61,095 nucleotides of DNA, from NCBI GenBank assembly GCA_038230415.1, contig JBBRNH010000024.1, positions 1-61,095 of the forward strand, written 5' to 3'. Below are positions 27,356 to 35,552 of the stretch, in pieces. The position numbers were made by a program, and so were the translations under genes. The notes under the pieces were generated by a model. It did not search any database. It was not told where the DNA came from and worked only from the letters and a program-made list of their open reading frames with translations. How positions within the stretch are numbered: the stretch's first letter is position 1; each line of letters opens with the position of its first letter. This DNA is from JBBRNH01 sp038230415 (GTDB lineage Bacteria; Bacteroidota; Bacteroidia; Cytophagales; Spirosomataceae).

Positions 27356-28231
27356 ATGACACTTCTCAAACCGCTTCAACAGGCCGAAACACTCCTGAAC
27401 GACATAAAAACAGCCCGGCAAGAAACCAATAAACTGCACATCTGGTGGCTGGGTCAGAGCGGTTTTCTGGTGCAATACGCCGACAAAACCGTGCTGTTTG
27501 ACCCCTATCTGTCTGACTCGCTGACCCGTAAATATGCCGAAACCGATAAACCCCACACCCGTATTTCTGAACTCGTGATTGACCCGGCCCGGCTAACGGG
27601 CATTGACGTGATTACGTCAAGCCACAATCATACCGACCACCTCGATGCCGAAACACTCCTGCCCCTTTTTGCCAGCAACCCAACGGCGCAGTTTGTGATT
27701 CCCGAAGCAAACCGAATGTTTGTTCATGACCGGCTGAAAACTGCCCCTGAATGGCCGGGCCGCGAATGGCCCGTTGGCCTGAACGCTGGAGATGCCAGGA
27801 AAGTAGCCGACGTTCGGTTTTATGGCGTTCCGGCAGCGCACAACACCATCGAACGCGACGAGTTGGGGCAGTGCCGGTTTATGGGCTACGTGATTGAGAT
27901 TGGGCCATTTACGCTCTATCATTCCGGCGATACGCTCTGGTATGATGGCATTGTGGAAACACTGCGCCCTTTTACTATTGATATCGCTTTTCTGCCCATC
28001 AACGGCAACCGCCCCGAACGGCGCGTGGCGGGTAACCTCAACCCTGACGAAGCCGCCCGGCTGGGATACGAAATTGGCGCGAAACTGACCATCCCACATC
28101 ATTATGACTTATTTGCGTTCAATACCGCCGACCCCACCGACTTTGTGGAGGCCTGTCATAAACACAATACACCCAACCGCGTGATGCAGTTGGGTGAGAG
28201 AATAAGCCTGAATAAACCCGAAAATTATTGA
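27356..28231 (+). CDS. MBL-fold metal-dependent hydrolase (UlaG-like)
   Basis: A 291-residue soluble metallo-beta-lactamase-fold protein. The metal site is clear: SSHNHTDHLD (HxHxDH) near residue 85, HSGDTLWYDG near 190, and IPHHYDLF near 250. The opening WWLGQSGFLVQY and VLFDPYLSD are typical of the UlaG/NAPE-PLD-like branch. I start at the ATG at 27356, after the atpH terminator; the upstream frame would run through that hairpin. The substrate is unknown, perhaps a lactone or phosphoester. It is convergent with the small-protein genes that follow. Confidence 0.85.
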   Translation: MTLLKPLQQAETLLNDIKTARQETNKLHIWWLGQSGFLVQYADKTVLFDPYLSDSLTRKYAETDKPHTRISELVIDPARLTGIDVITSSHNHTDHLDAETLLPLFASNPTAQFVIPEANRMFVHDRLKTAPEWPGREWPVGLNAGDARKVADVRFYGVPAAHNTIERDELGQCRFMGYVIEIGPFTLYHSGDTLWYDGIVETLRPFTIDIAFLPINGNRPERRVAGNLNPDEAARLGYEIGAKLTIPHHYDLFAFNTADPTDFVEACHKHNTPNRVMQLGERISLNKPENY

Positions 28232-28279
28232 TTGAGCAACACCCCCGCAGCCGTGCCTGTTCGAATGTTATCATGCTTT

Positions 28280-28630
28280 TTACTTGTGAAGATCAGTACT
28301 TAGTTTTCGTAACAATTTGCTGACACTTTCTAATTTCCCCGTCCAGGTGCCTTCTGCATTCGGGCCGGTGGCAACGGCTTCGGTATGGTCGGCCAAACTT
28401 AACAGCAGGTTCTGAACACGCGCCGGGTTTATGTGCGGGTTATTCAATTCCTCATGTAACTCGGTCAAACCGCCTTTGATAGCAACTAAGTTGGGATCAC
28501 CAGCCAATGCCTGCAACCAGCCATCAACCAGCATTACGCCCTGAGCCGGGGAGACCGCTGAATAATCATGCCCGCTGAATGTTTCCAGCGTATCTTCGAG
28601 CATCCGCTCCTCCAAAATGTTTGAGCTCAT
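28280..28630 (-). CDS. Small helical protein, member A of a three-gene tandem family
   Basis: A 116-residue acidic soluble protein of unknown function, with no signal peptide or membrane segment. It aligns over most of its length with the next two genes upstream on this strand: SPxxG...W near residues 27-39, LTELHEELNNP near 55-65, LLLSLADHTEAVA near 75-87 and a closing amphipathic helix. It is separated from its paralogs by a 244-bp spacer with structured repeats, so it probably has its own promoter. All-helical folding is inferred from the heptad-like pattern. No known domain is recognised. Confidence 0.75.
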   Translation of the reverse strand: MSSNILEERMLEDTLETFSGHDYSAVSPAQGVMLVDGWLQALAGDPNLVAIKGGLTELHEELNNPHINPARVQNLLLSLADHTEAVATGPNAEGTWTGKLESVSKLLRKLSTDLHK

Positions 28631-28656
28631 GGTTATCTGTTGATAAATAGTAGCTG

Positions 28657-28788
28657 TTTAGGTATGTGCATTTTGGGTAATATCTGGCCCGTCTCCCACC
28701 GCCCCCAAGCTATGGGCATACGCGCATGGACGGACTTCCCCGCCTGAAATGGCACAGCCGAGGGGCGGTGCCGGACAAGCTACCTAAA
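28657..28788. other. Structured GC-rich intergenic element
   Basis: A 132-bp stretch bounded by an 8-bp inverted repeat (TTTAGGTA at 28657-28664, TACCTAAA at 28781-28788). Inside, CACCGCCCC near 28698 pairs with GGGGCGGTG near 28762. The core is much GC-richer than its AT-rich edges, suggesting an inserted small element or a remnant. No open frame is supported. Confidence 0.45.
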
Positions 28789-28799
28789 TAATTACGTTA

Positions 28800-28856
28800 A
28801 ATAGCTGATTATCAACAAGTTTTATTAAAAACTAAACCTATTAATAATCAGCTATT
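28800..28856 (-). terminator. Inverted repeat downstream of paralog B
   Basis: A perfect 13-bp inverted repeat (28800-28812 AATAGCTGATTAT with 28844-28856) with a 31-base A/T-rich spacer lies 18 bases after the stop of the paralog B gene. It could end the B/C transcript, though the long loop is unusual. Confidence 0.4.
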
Positions 28857-28874
28857 CAATGCGTGGAACTTTGC

Positions 28875-29237
28875 TTAGACAACCGTTGACAACTGTCCCG
28901 CAAAGTTTCGTAAAGCCGTTGCCAACGTCTGCAACCGCGACGGAAAATCACCGTCGGCAGTCTCAGCCGCGTCTTCGGTTGTGTCGGCTAACTGCGTCAG
29001 CAAATCACCTAACCGGGCATTGCTTGGGGTAGGGCTTTGCAATTCCTCCTGTAATTCTGTCAGGGGTTGCATAACGCCACCGGCCTGTTTGTTGTTCTTG
29101 ACCGACGAAAACCAGTCCGTAATCAGTGATAAGCCTTCTTGCGGAGAAGCAGTCTGCCCCTGAAACAGAGCCTCTACCGTAGCGTCAATCAGCGTTGTGG
29201 CCGACGAGCCACCGCTTTGTGAGTGTTGATGTGCCAT
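28875..29237 (-). CDS. Small helical protein, member B of the tandem family
   Basis: A 120-residue acidic protein, paralog of its two neighbours. The core runs SPQEGLSLITDWF (near 31-43), PLTELQEELQSP (58-69), LLTQLADTTEDAAE (79-92) and a C-terminal helix. The first 15 residues are a low-complexity His/Gln/Ser/Gly leader not shared with the others. It starts 4 bases after the stop of member C, so the two are surely co-transcribed. There is no secretion signal and no recognisable domain. A scaffold or stress-related role is possible but unsupported. Confidence 0.78.
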   Translation of the reverse strand: MAHQHSQSGGSSATTLIDATVEALFQGQTASPQEGLSLITDWFSSVKNNKQAGGVMQPLTELQEELQSPTPSNARLGDLLTQLADTTEDAAETADGDFPSRLQTLATALRNFAGQLSTVV

Positions 29238-29241
29238 GATT

Positions 29242-29580
29242 TTAGTTGAGTTCTTTGCTGAATTCGGTTAACGACTCGGCCAGGTCTTTGAGCGAATTTT
29301 TCTGTTCGTCGTCCTCCGCCATTTTGGCGGCTTTGGCCGTTTCGGTGCCTAACTTTTTCAGCAACGCGCTGATTTTCTTGCCATCAATTTCTTTTTCGCC
29401 GAGGCAGTCGTGTAACTCCTGGAGGTTGTCGGCAATGTCGCTGAGTGATTCCTGCTCTTTTACCTGCGTAATCCAACTTTTGATAATCTGTGCGCCGTCT
29501 TTCGGCTGGGCATCGTCAATCCCTGCGTCTAAAATTTCGAGGGTTTCGCTAATGAGATCAGTGGCTGTTTTGGTTGCCAT
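29242..29580 (-). CDS. Small helical protein, member C of the tandem family
   Basis: A 112-residue, strongly charged helical protein, first gene of the B/C pair. Conserved positions with A and B: PxxG-x-x-I-I-x-x-W (near 26-36), LQELHDCL (53-60), LLKKLGTETAKAA (73-85), then LxxLxxxLxxFxxxL at the end. It is more Lys-rich than the other two and keeps a single Cys near residue 59. The 105-bp gap to rhaT should hold the promoter, but I find no clean -7 box. The function is unknown. Confidence 0.78.
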   Translation of the reverse strand: MATKTATDLISETLEILDAGIDDAQPKDGAQIIKSWITQVKEQESLSDIADNLQELHDCLGEKEIDGKKISALLKKLGTETAKAAKMAEDDEQKNSLKDLAESLTEFSKELN

Positions 29581-29685
29581 AACGTTGTTGTACTTGTGTT
29601 TTCGTGCGTAAGAATCTCCCGATTTTCGGTACAGTTCTTAACCCGACTTATCCATTAGTGTTTATGGGCAACTATCCAATGGCCC

Positions 29686-30720
29686 TCACACCTGACTACC
29701 CAGCCCAATCAATAATGTTGACAGAATAATCAGCCCTAAGCCTGCATACACCACCCGCAACGTGGCCGGGCTGGCTCCTTTCCACTCGTTCAGGGCAAGC
29801 CCCCAAAGCGTACTGAAGGTGATAATGAAGGCCATATGCAGTGTCCAGCCCGCAAACCGAAACGAATCGCCGAGGTAGGCATCGCCCATGCCGTAGAAAA
29901 AAAACTGAAAATACCAGGTTGTTCCGGCTAAAACCGCCCATAGATAATTGTTAGCGAGGGGTTTGGTAGCAGCCGTATAATCGCCAAAGCTGCGGTTGCG
30001 CCGGTTCATAATCATGCACCAGATAAAATTAGTGGTAAAACCGCCCAGCAACAGCACCGGATAAATGGCGTTATTCTGAAACAGCGGATTAGTGCCTTGC
30101 TGCACCGCCAGCAGCGCAATGGGTTTGCCCGCCGTGAGGCCAAAGGCAAAGCAGGCACTCAAAATGCCCGATACCGTAGCCACCCCGATCCCTTTCCGAA
30201 GATCAAATTCGGCAACGGTGGCTTTCTGCTCCTCGGTGCTGAGTTCAGCTTCTTTCAGGAAACCCGCCCGCCCGCAAACGGTGATACCGAGCAGGCAAAC
30301 GGCCACGCCCGCCAGCGTAAACTGCCCCGACCGGGTGCCGATCAATTCATTGAAACGACCTTCCCAAATGGGGGGAATCAGCGTACCGAAGGCCGAGCAG
30401 TACCCCAGCGCAACGGCCATACCGAGCGAAATACCCAAGTACCGCATCGCCAGGCCGAACGTCAGTCCGCCAATGCCCCAGAGTACCCCGAAAAAATACG
30501 TCCAGCCCAGGCTTTCCCAGTCGGTGCCGGTAATGGCCGTAACGGGGTGGGTAACGGTGAGCCAGCCCATGAGCCAGGGAACAAAAATCCAGGAGGCCGC
30601 GCCCCCCACAATCCACGCGCTTTCCCAGGCCCACCCCTTCACGCGCCGAAAGGGAATGTAAAAACTGCCGGACGCAAAGCCGCCGAGGGCATGAAAAAAT
30701 ACACCGAGTAATGCTGCCAT
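29686..30720 (-). CDS. rhaT: L-rhamnose/proton symporter RhaT-like
   Basis: A 344-residue inner-membrane protein with about ten helices, matching RhaT of the drug/metabolite transporter superfamily. Family-like segments are GSFYIPFRRVKGWAWESAW near residues 19-37, GLTFGLAMRYLGISLGMA near 105-122, and GTWYFQFFFYGMGDA near 275. RhaT takes up L-rhamnose with a proton. No rhamnose isomerase or kinase lies nearby, so the sugar could differ. It is divergent from an AGE epimerase gene, suggesting a shared sugar pathway. Confidence 0.88.
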   Translation of the reverse strand: MAALLGVFFHALGGFASGSFYIPFRRVKGWAWESAWIVGGAASWIFVPWLMGWLTVTHPVTAITGTDWESLGWTYFFGVLWGIGGLTFGLAMRYLGISLGMAVALGYCSAFGTLIPPIWEGRFNELIGTRSGQFTLAGVAVCLLGITVCGRAGFLKEAELSTEEQKATVAEFDLRKGIGVATVSGILSACFAFGLTAGKPIALLAVQQGTNPLFQNNAIYPVLLLGGFTTNFIWCMIMNRRNRSFGDYTAATKPLANNYLWAVLAGTTWYFQFFFYGMGDAYLGDSFRFAGWTLHMAFIITFSTLWGLALNEWKGASPATLRVVYAGLGLIILSTLLIGLGSQV

Positions 30721-30887
30721 AAAGGGTTAATTCGTTAGGTTTAGGAACTGAATCGGCACTGAATACCGACCGGCAAGTTGGCAAACAGACCGACAGCCCG
30801 TTGCATACACGTACCTACTTTTTTGAAATCTCCCTGTTTTTTTGACAGACTCGCCCTAAACAAGCCTTAAACCCCATCGCCAGCTCT

Positions 30888-32072
30888 ATGAATCCCAATT
30901 TTCTCGCCGAACTCCGCCAGGAATACAAAGACATTCTGGCTTACTGGCAACGCCATGCCCCTGACCCACAAAATGACGGTTTCTACGGGCGCGTAGGCTA
31001 CGACAACCAACCCGATACCACTGCCGAAAAAGGCATTGTGCTGAACGCCCGGATTCTCTGGACATTCTCAGCCGCCCTCCGCCACACGCACCACGAAGAA
31101 TACCGCCCCACCGCCGACCGTGCTTCTGCGTACCTGCAAGCCCATTTTCTGGACTCTGAACACGGCGGGTATTACTGGTCAGTGTCGGCAACGGGGCAGC
31201 CGCAAAACACCACCAAGTCACTGTATGGGCAGGCGTTTGCATTGTATGGTCTCAGCGAATACGCCCGCGCAACGGGGAATAAAACGGCCTTAACCTTGGC
31301 AAAGAATCAGTTTAGCACGATGGTCAAACACGGATACGACCCGCAGCAGGGTGGCTTTCAGGAGGCTTTCGCACGGGATTGGTCGGCCACCGACGATTAT
31401 ATTATCAGCAAACGGGCCAATCAGGAAAGCAAAACCATGAACACGCACCTGCATATTTTGGAAGCCTTCACGAGTTTGCTCCGCGTTTGGCCCGACGAAA
31501 CCGTGAAAAAGCAGGTGCGCAGTTTACTTACCGTGTTTCTGAACCACATTATTGACCCGAAAACCTACCGCATGAACTTATTCATGGACGATGCCTGGAA
31601 CATCCGTCAGACGGCCATCAGCTACGGCCACGACATTGAAGCCTCGTGGCTGCTCTGCGAAGCCGCCGACGTGCTGGGCGATAAGCCCGTGCAGAAAACG
31701 ATGCGGGTGGTGGGGGTTCAGATGGCGAAGGCCGCAGCGTCGGGCTTAGACCCCACCGATGGCGGTATGAACTATGAACTTGACCCCAAAACCGGCCACC
31801 TAAACCGGGAACGTTCGTGGTGGGTGATGGCCGAAGCAATGGTCGGCTTCGCGAACGCCTATCAGCTTACCAACGAGAAACAGTTTCTGACGAAGGCCGA
31901 AACGAGTTGGGAGTTTATCAAAAGATACCTGCTCGATACCAAAAACGGCGAATGGTTTTCGGGCGTGAACGAAAACCACCGTGTGCTGGGGCAGGATAAG
32001 ATTTCGATGTGGAAATGTCCCTACCACAACAGCCGGGCCTGTTTAGAGATGATGGAACGGCTGGTGAGGTAA
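30888..32072 (+). CDS. AGE-family epimerase, likely cellobiose 2-epimerase type
   Basis: A 394-residue cytoplasmic (alpha/alpha)6-barrel enzyme. The opening WQRHAPDPQNDGFYGRVG and KGIVLNARILWTFSAA closely fit the cellobiose 2-epimerase branch. The family His and Glu/Trp motifs are seen in NTHLHILEAFTSLLR near 183, SYGHDIEASWLLCEA near 245, RSWWVMAEAMVGFANAY near 307 and WKCPYHNSRACLEMM near the end. It would interconvert glucose and mannose units at the reducing end of beta-linked disaccharides, or act on N-acyl-glucosamine. It is divergent from rhaT across a 167-bp promoter region. Confidence 0.88.
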   Translation: MNPNFLAELRQEYKDILAYWQRHAPDPQNDGFYGRVGYDNQPDTTAEKGIVLNARILWTFSAALRHTHHEEYRPTADRASAYLQAHFLDSEHGGYYWSVSATGQPQNTTKSLYGQAFALYGLSEYARATGNKTALTLAKNQFSTMVKHGYDPQQGGFQEAFARDWSATDDYIISKRANQESKTMNTHLHILEAFTSLLRVWPDETVKKQVRSLLTVFLNHIIDPKTYRMNLFMDDAWNIRQTAISYGHDIEASWLLCEAADVLGDKPVQKTMRVVGVQMAKAAASGLDPTDGGMNYELDPKTGHLNRERSWWVMAEAMVGFANAYQLTNEKQFLTKAETSWEFIKRYLLDTKNGEWFSGVNENHRVLGQDKISMWKCPYHNSRACLEMMERLVR

Positions 32073-32079
32073 CAAAAAA

Positions 32080-32101
32080 AGCCCTGCTTCTCAGCAGGGC
32101 T
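32080..32101 (-). terminator. Terminator of the small lipoprotein gene
   Basis: A 9-bp perfect stem AGCCCTGCT (32080-32088) with its complement (32093-32101) and a TCTC loop. On the minus strand it is followed by a run of seven T-rich bases, so it should mainly end the leftward transcript from 32351. It may also help end the AGE transcript. Confidence 0.75.
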
Positions 32102-32153
32102 ACAATACATTTGCGCGACGGCGGTAACAAACCGGCAATTGTGCCTTAGCGAA

Positions 32154-32351
32154 TTACTTCGTCGTTGACTCTACCATAGTCGTGCTCATCATAGATGAAG
32201 CAGAATCGCCCATCATTGTAGCTGAATCACCCATCATCGTAGCCGATGAATCAGTGGTGGTAGTTGTGGTTTCTGTCTTCTTCGACTGGCAAGACGTGGC
32301 AAGGGCGATCATCGCCATGAAGAAGAGTGCTGATTTTGCGATGCTTTTCAT
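32154..32351 (-). CDS. Small lipoprotein with SATMMGD repeats
   Basis: A 65-residue protein with a signal peptide and lipobox (LATSC, Cys at residue 21), so about 45 mature residues. These are mostly Thr, Ser, Met and Asp: TETTTTTTDSS, then SATMMGD twice in tandem and a third degenerate copy (SASSMM). The repeat is visible in the DNA as a near-direct duplication around 32205-32250. No function is known; Met-rich short repeats might bind copper or simply be disordered. It has its own terminator and faces away from the ECF sigma gene. Confidence 0.7.
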   Translation of the reverse strand: MKSIAKSALFFMAMIALATSCQSKKTETTTTTTDSSATMMGDSATMMGDSASSMMSTTMVESTTK

Positions 32352-32495
32352 GATTTGGGGTATTTAAAACGTTTAACAATAAGACCGCCCTTAATACCGG
32401 AAAACAGCAGAGGTAACCCATGATTCTGGTTTATTTTTAAAACTTTTTTTTGGGTTACTATTGCCCCAAACTTGTATTAACAACCGACGACACTG

Positions 32496-33107
32496 ATGAG
32501 CCAAACCGATGAACAATCGGCAACGACGCGCAGCCAACGGGCTACTTTAACAGACGACGAACTGCTGACCGGGTTAGCCGCCGGTTCAGATGCTGCCCTG
32601 ACGCAACTGTACAAACGCTATTTTCCGACTGTGCTGCATTTGGTTGTGACCAACAGCGGCACCGAAGATGATGCGAAAGATGTATTTCAGGAGGCAATGG
32701 TGGTACTGTATGAAAAGGTAGTTGCCGGGGCGCTTGACTTGAATTGCCAACTGAAAACATACCTGTACTCGGTCAGTCGGCGGTTGTGGCTCAAACAGTT
32801 GGCCGGGCGGGGGCGCAACGGTTTTGGTGGTGGTGATTATATGCTCGGCGAATGGGCCGAATCGGTCGAGACCGACCTGGCCGAACACGAAGCCCGCGAG
32901 GCACAGTTCGACCTGATGAGTGACTCGCTTGACCGGCTTGGCGAACCCTGCCGGACACTGCTCGAAGATTTTTATATCCGGCACCTGACCATGCAGGACA
33001 TTACCGAAAAATTCGGCTACACCAATACCGACAACGCCAAGACCCAGAAGTACAAGTGCCTTATGCGATTGAAGAAACTGTTTTTTGCTGTTTACAAAGA
33101 ACAATGA
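32496..33107 (+). CDS. RNA polymerase ECF sigma factor
   Basis: A 203-residue ECF sigma factor. Region 2 spans about residues 35-100 (LYKRYFPTVLHLVV, DDAKDVFQEAMVVLYEKV, LKTYLYSVSRRLWLKQL). Region 4 spans about 145-200 (DRLGEPCRTLLEDFYIRHLTMQDI, then an HTH ending KCLMRLKKLFF). The start at 32496 is an ATG with no obvious competitor. The next gene begins 15 bases downstream and encodes a membrane-bound serine protease rather than an ordinary anti-sigma factor. The target genes are unknown. Confidence 0.92.
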   Translation: MSQTDEQSATTRSQRATLTDDELLTGLAAGSDAALTQLYKRYFPTVLHLVVTNSGTEDDAKDVFQEAMVVLYEKVVAGALDLNCQLKTYLYSVSRRLWLKQLAGRGRNGFGGGDYMLGEWAESVETDLAEHEAREAQFDLMSDSLDRLGEPCRTLLEDFYIRHLTMQDITEKFGYTNTDNAKTQKYKCLMRLKKLFFAVYKEQ

Positions 33108-33122
33108 GCCAATAAGAAAGCG

Positions 33123-34190
33123 ATGGAAGCCAACAACAATCCAGACATTGAACGGGTGCTGCAAGCCTACGGGCAGCGGCAGTCATTCCGGCACCGCCTT
33201 GCCCGCACACACAACGAGCTGGACATGAATGCGGCACGGGAGGAAGCCTACAAAAAACAAGCTACCAGCCCGCTTCGCGAACTGGTAGTGAATGGGTCGC
33301 AATCAAGTCGCACCGCCAAACCAACCACTGCCACTGTGCGCCGGTTTTGGAATATCAACCGCCCGATGCTGGCAATGGCGGCTGTGGTAGCCGTTGTCTC
33401 AACGTTTGGTAGTTTGTTTCTGCTACGCTCTTATCGCAGTAGTCATCAGCAGGAACAACAATACAGTTTGTTACGGCGGGAGTTACAAACGATCAAAAAA
33501 TCACAAACCCAGATTTTGAACGGTCTCGGTGCGCGTCGGCGTGCATTGGTAGCCAATCCGGGGCAGGTAGCTGGTTCAGGATTTTTGATCTCGCCGGATG
33601 GCTTTTTAGTGACCAGCAATCATATTGTGCAGGATGCGGATTCTGTTTATGTAGTTGACAATCAAGGTGAAGCGTACAAAGCCAGAGTTGTTCATACCAA
33701 CGCGCTTTATGATGTGGCGGTGTTGCAAATCCGGGACGACAGCGCGTTTCACCCCAAAGCAGCACTCCCATACGGTTTCGACCCGAACCCGGCTGACCTC
33801 GGCGAACGGGTGTTTACGCTCGGCTACCCCCGCGACGAGATTGTGTATGGCGAAGGCTACCTCAGCAGTGGCACCGGCTACCGGAATGATTCAACCACCT
33901 ACCAGATTGCCGTGTCGGTGAACCCCGGTAACTCAGGCGGGCCGCTCTTAGACGAGCGCGGCAACATAATCGGGATTATTTCGGGCAAGCAAACCTCGTC
34001 TGAAGGCGCGTCATTTGCCATCAAAGCCCGGTATCTAAACCGGGTGTTAGCCGCTATTCCGGCTGACTCGCTAACGGGAGCCGGATTGAAACTGATTCGT
34101 AAATCGAACATGGCGACCCTTTCGCGCAAGCAACAGGTGAAACGTATGGAGCCGTTTGTGTATATGGTGAAGGTATTCAAGAGCCGGTAG
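33123..34190 (+). CDS. Membrane-anchored trypsin-like serine protease (S1C/HtrA type) paired with a sigma factor
   Basis: A 355-residue protein in three parts. Residues 1-75 are a charged, probably cytoplasmic segment. One membrane helix follows near 82-100 (MLAMAAVVAVVSTFGSLFLL). A coiled-coil-like stretch (QQEQQYSLLRRELQTIKKSQTQ) precedes a trypsin-fold domain from about 145, with GSGFLISPDGFLVTSNHIV (catalytic His), NALYDVAVLQI (Asp) and NPGNSGGPLLDERG (Ser). The triad looks intact. There is no PDZ domain, unlike DegP or DegS. Being 15 bases after the ECF gene, it occupies the anti-sigma position; the cytoplasmic segment may bind the sigma factor, so sensing, protease and anti-sigma roles might be in one chain. 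That role is inference. Confidence 0.85.
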   Translation: MEANNNPDIERVLQAYGQRQSFRHRLARTHNELDMNAAREEAYKKQATSPLRELVVNGSQSSRTAKPTTATVRRFWNINRPMLAMAAVVAVVSTFGSLFLLRSYRSSHQQEQQYSLLRRELQTIKKSQTQILNGLGARRRALVANPGQVAGSGFLISPDGFLVTSNHIVQDADSVYVVDNQGEAYKARVVHTNALYDVAVLQIRDDSAFHPKAALPYGFDPNPADLGERVFTLGYPRDEIVYGEGYLSSGTGYRNDSTTYQIAVSVNPGNSGGPLLDERGNIIGIISGKQTSSEGASFAIKARYLNRVLAAIPADSLTGAGLKLIRKSNMATLSRKQQVKRMEPFVYMVKVFKSR

Positions 34191-34236
34191 AGCCGCATAA
34201 TTGCGGCTTGTTTATGAGAAGGGCCGCTGTGCAATC

Positions 34237-35055
34237 CTACATCACCCCGTCGCCTTTTCGTTTTGCCATCAGGTCAAACAGACGGGCGGGCCAAAATCGG
34301 GCTAAGTAAATAGCCAGCACTTCACGGCCACCCACATAAAACTCCCGTTTGTTGCCCGCCACAGCCCTCAGAATACGTCTTGCACAATCATCGGCAGGCA
34401 TTCCGTTGGCCTGTTGTTTGTCCATTTGGTTGTGCGGCTGCCCGTCGGCACTGAGTGCGCTAAACGGCAAGGGTGTGTTTATGTATCCGGGGCAGACCAT
34501 TGTTACCCGCAGGCCCAGGGCTGAAACCTCGGCCCGCAATGCGTCAAAAAAGCCGTGCAGCGCGTGTTTGCTGGCGCAATATCCCGACCGTTGTTTCACC
34601 CCGATTTTTCCGGCAACGCTGCTCGTTACCACAAAATGCCCGTTGCCTTGTTTGAGCATCGCGGGCAAAATGGCTTTTGTGAGACCAACAACGCCGAAGA
34701 AATCAACCTCCATCAGGTGCCGGTAAACCGCCATCGTTGTGTCTGCTGCCGGGCTTCGCTGAGAAATGCCCGCGTTCTGAAACACATAATCAACACGCCC
34801 GAAGCGAGCAATCACCCGGTCAACGGCGGGCGAGAAACTTGTTTCGTCGGTCATATCCAACGGCAATACCAGTACGTCGGTCTTTGGGAGGGCAACCAGA
34901 TCAGCCACGCGCTGCAACTCGGTTTCGCGCCGGGCCGACAATACCAACCGTGCGCCCTGCCGGGCAAGCTCACGGGCAAGAGCCTCGCCGATACCCGATG
35001 ATGCGCCGGTGATCCAGACGATTTTTTGATGGAACGCTGCCCCCGGTAAAGCCAT
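34237..35055 (-). CDS. Short-chain dehydrogenase/reductase (SDR)
   Basis: A 272-residue NAD(P)-dependent oxidoreductase of the classical SDR family. The Rossmann motif TGASSGIGEAL is at 16-26, the NAG motif at 94-96, the catalytic Ser near 146 (VVTSSVAGK) and YCASK (Tyr159, Lys163). LSARR near 39-43 after the second strand suggests NADP preference. The substrate is unknown. Its start lies two bases after the stop of the DUF721 gene, so both form one leftward operon. Confidence 0.92.
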   Translation of the reverse strand: MALPGAAFHQKIVWITGASSGIGEALARELARQGARLVLSARRETELQRVADLVALPKTDVLVLPLDMTDETSFSPAVDRVIARFGRVDYVFQNAGISQRSPAADTTMAVYRHLMEVDFFGVVGLTKAILPAMLKQGNGHFVVTSSVAGKIGVKQRSGYCASKHALHGFFDALRAEVSALGLRVTMVCPGYINTPLPFSALSADGQPHNQMDKQQANGMPADDCARRILRAVAGNKREFYVGGREVLAIYLARFWPARLFDLMAKRKGDGVM

Positions 35056-35057
35056 GA

Positions 35058-35402
35058 TTAAATAAACACAACATCATCAATCACGTCGGTTCCCATATCG
35101 TTGTTCACCAACTGAATCAATTTCTGTTTGGCATTCACGAGTTCGTTGCGGAGCGGAGCGGAGGTGATCTCGATGTGCAGTTTGCGATTGCGAACAAATA
35201 TTTTGCCTGTTCTCGATGCAATAGTTTGCCCCATCATTCGCCCCCAAAATGTTTCGAGGTACGTTTCGTCAAAGCGTGACTGCAGTTGATACGCCTTCAA
35301 TAACTGGCTAATGGCATCTTTTAGGGGTGTAGCGTCGTCGCTCCGGCGTTTGGCGTTCTCGCGGTTGTAGCGGTAAACGAGTGGCGTGGTGGGGTTTTCC
35401 AT
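35058..35402 (-). CDS. DUF721 (DciA-like) protein
   Basis: A 114-residue protein of the DUF721 family, related to DciA, which loads the replicative helicase in many bacteria. The family pattern is seen in PLKDAISQLLKAYQLQSRFDE, then FWGRMMGQTIASRTGKIFVRNRKLHIE and SAPLRNELVNAKQKLI. It is divergent from the MarR gene. Function in this organism is inferred from the family. Confidence 0.85.
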   Translation of the reverse strand: MENPTTPLVYRYNRENAKRRSDDATPLKDAISQLLKAYQLQSRFDETYLETFWGRMMGQTIASRTGKIFVRNRKLHIEITSAPLRNELVNAKQKLIQLVNNDMGTDVIDDVVFI

Positions 35403-35515
35403 ACGGGGCGAGGTTTTGAAACCGGGTTATCTGGCAAAGATAGTAAAAAAGGCAGCGTCGTTAAACGGCCCGTCTTTTTGATTTGTTATGCGTGCATACT
35501 GCTGGTGAAAGTTCG

Positions 35516-35523
35516 TAAATTTG
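35516..35523 (+). promoter_or_regulatory. Candidate -7 box for the marR gene
   Basis: TAAATTTG fits TAnnTTTG and ends 29 bases before the marR ATG. No -33 TTG at the usual 19-21 base distance was found, so it is only a weak promoter call. Confidence 0.35.
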
Positions 35524-35552
35524 CCAGTCAGCACCAATAAAAACACACGACC

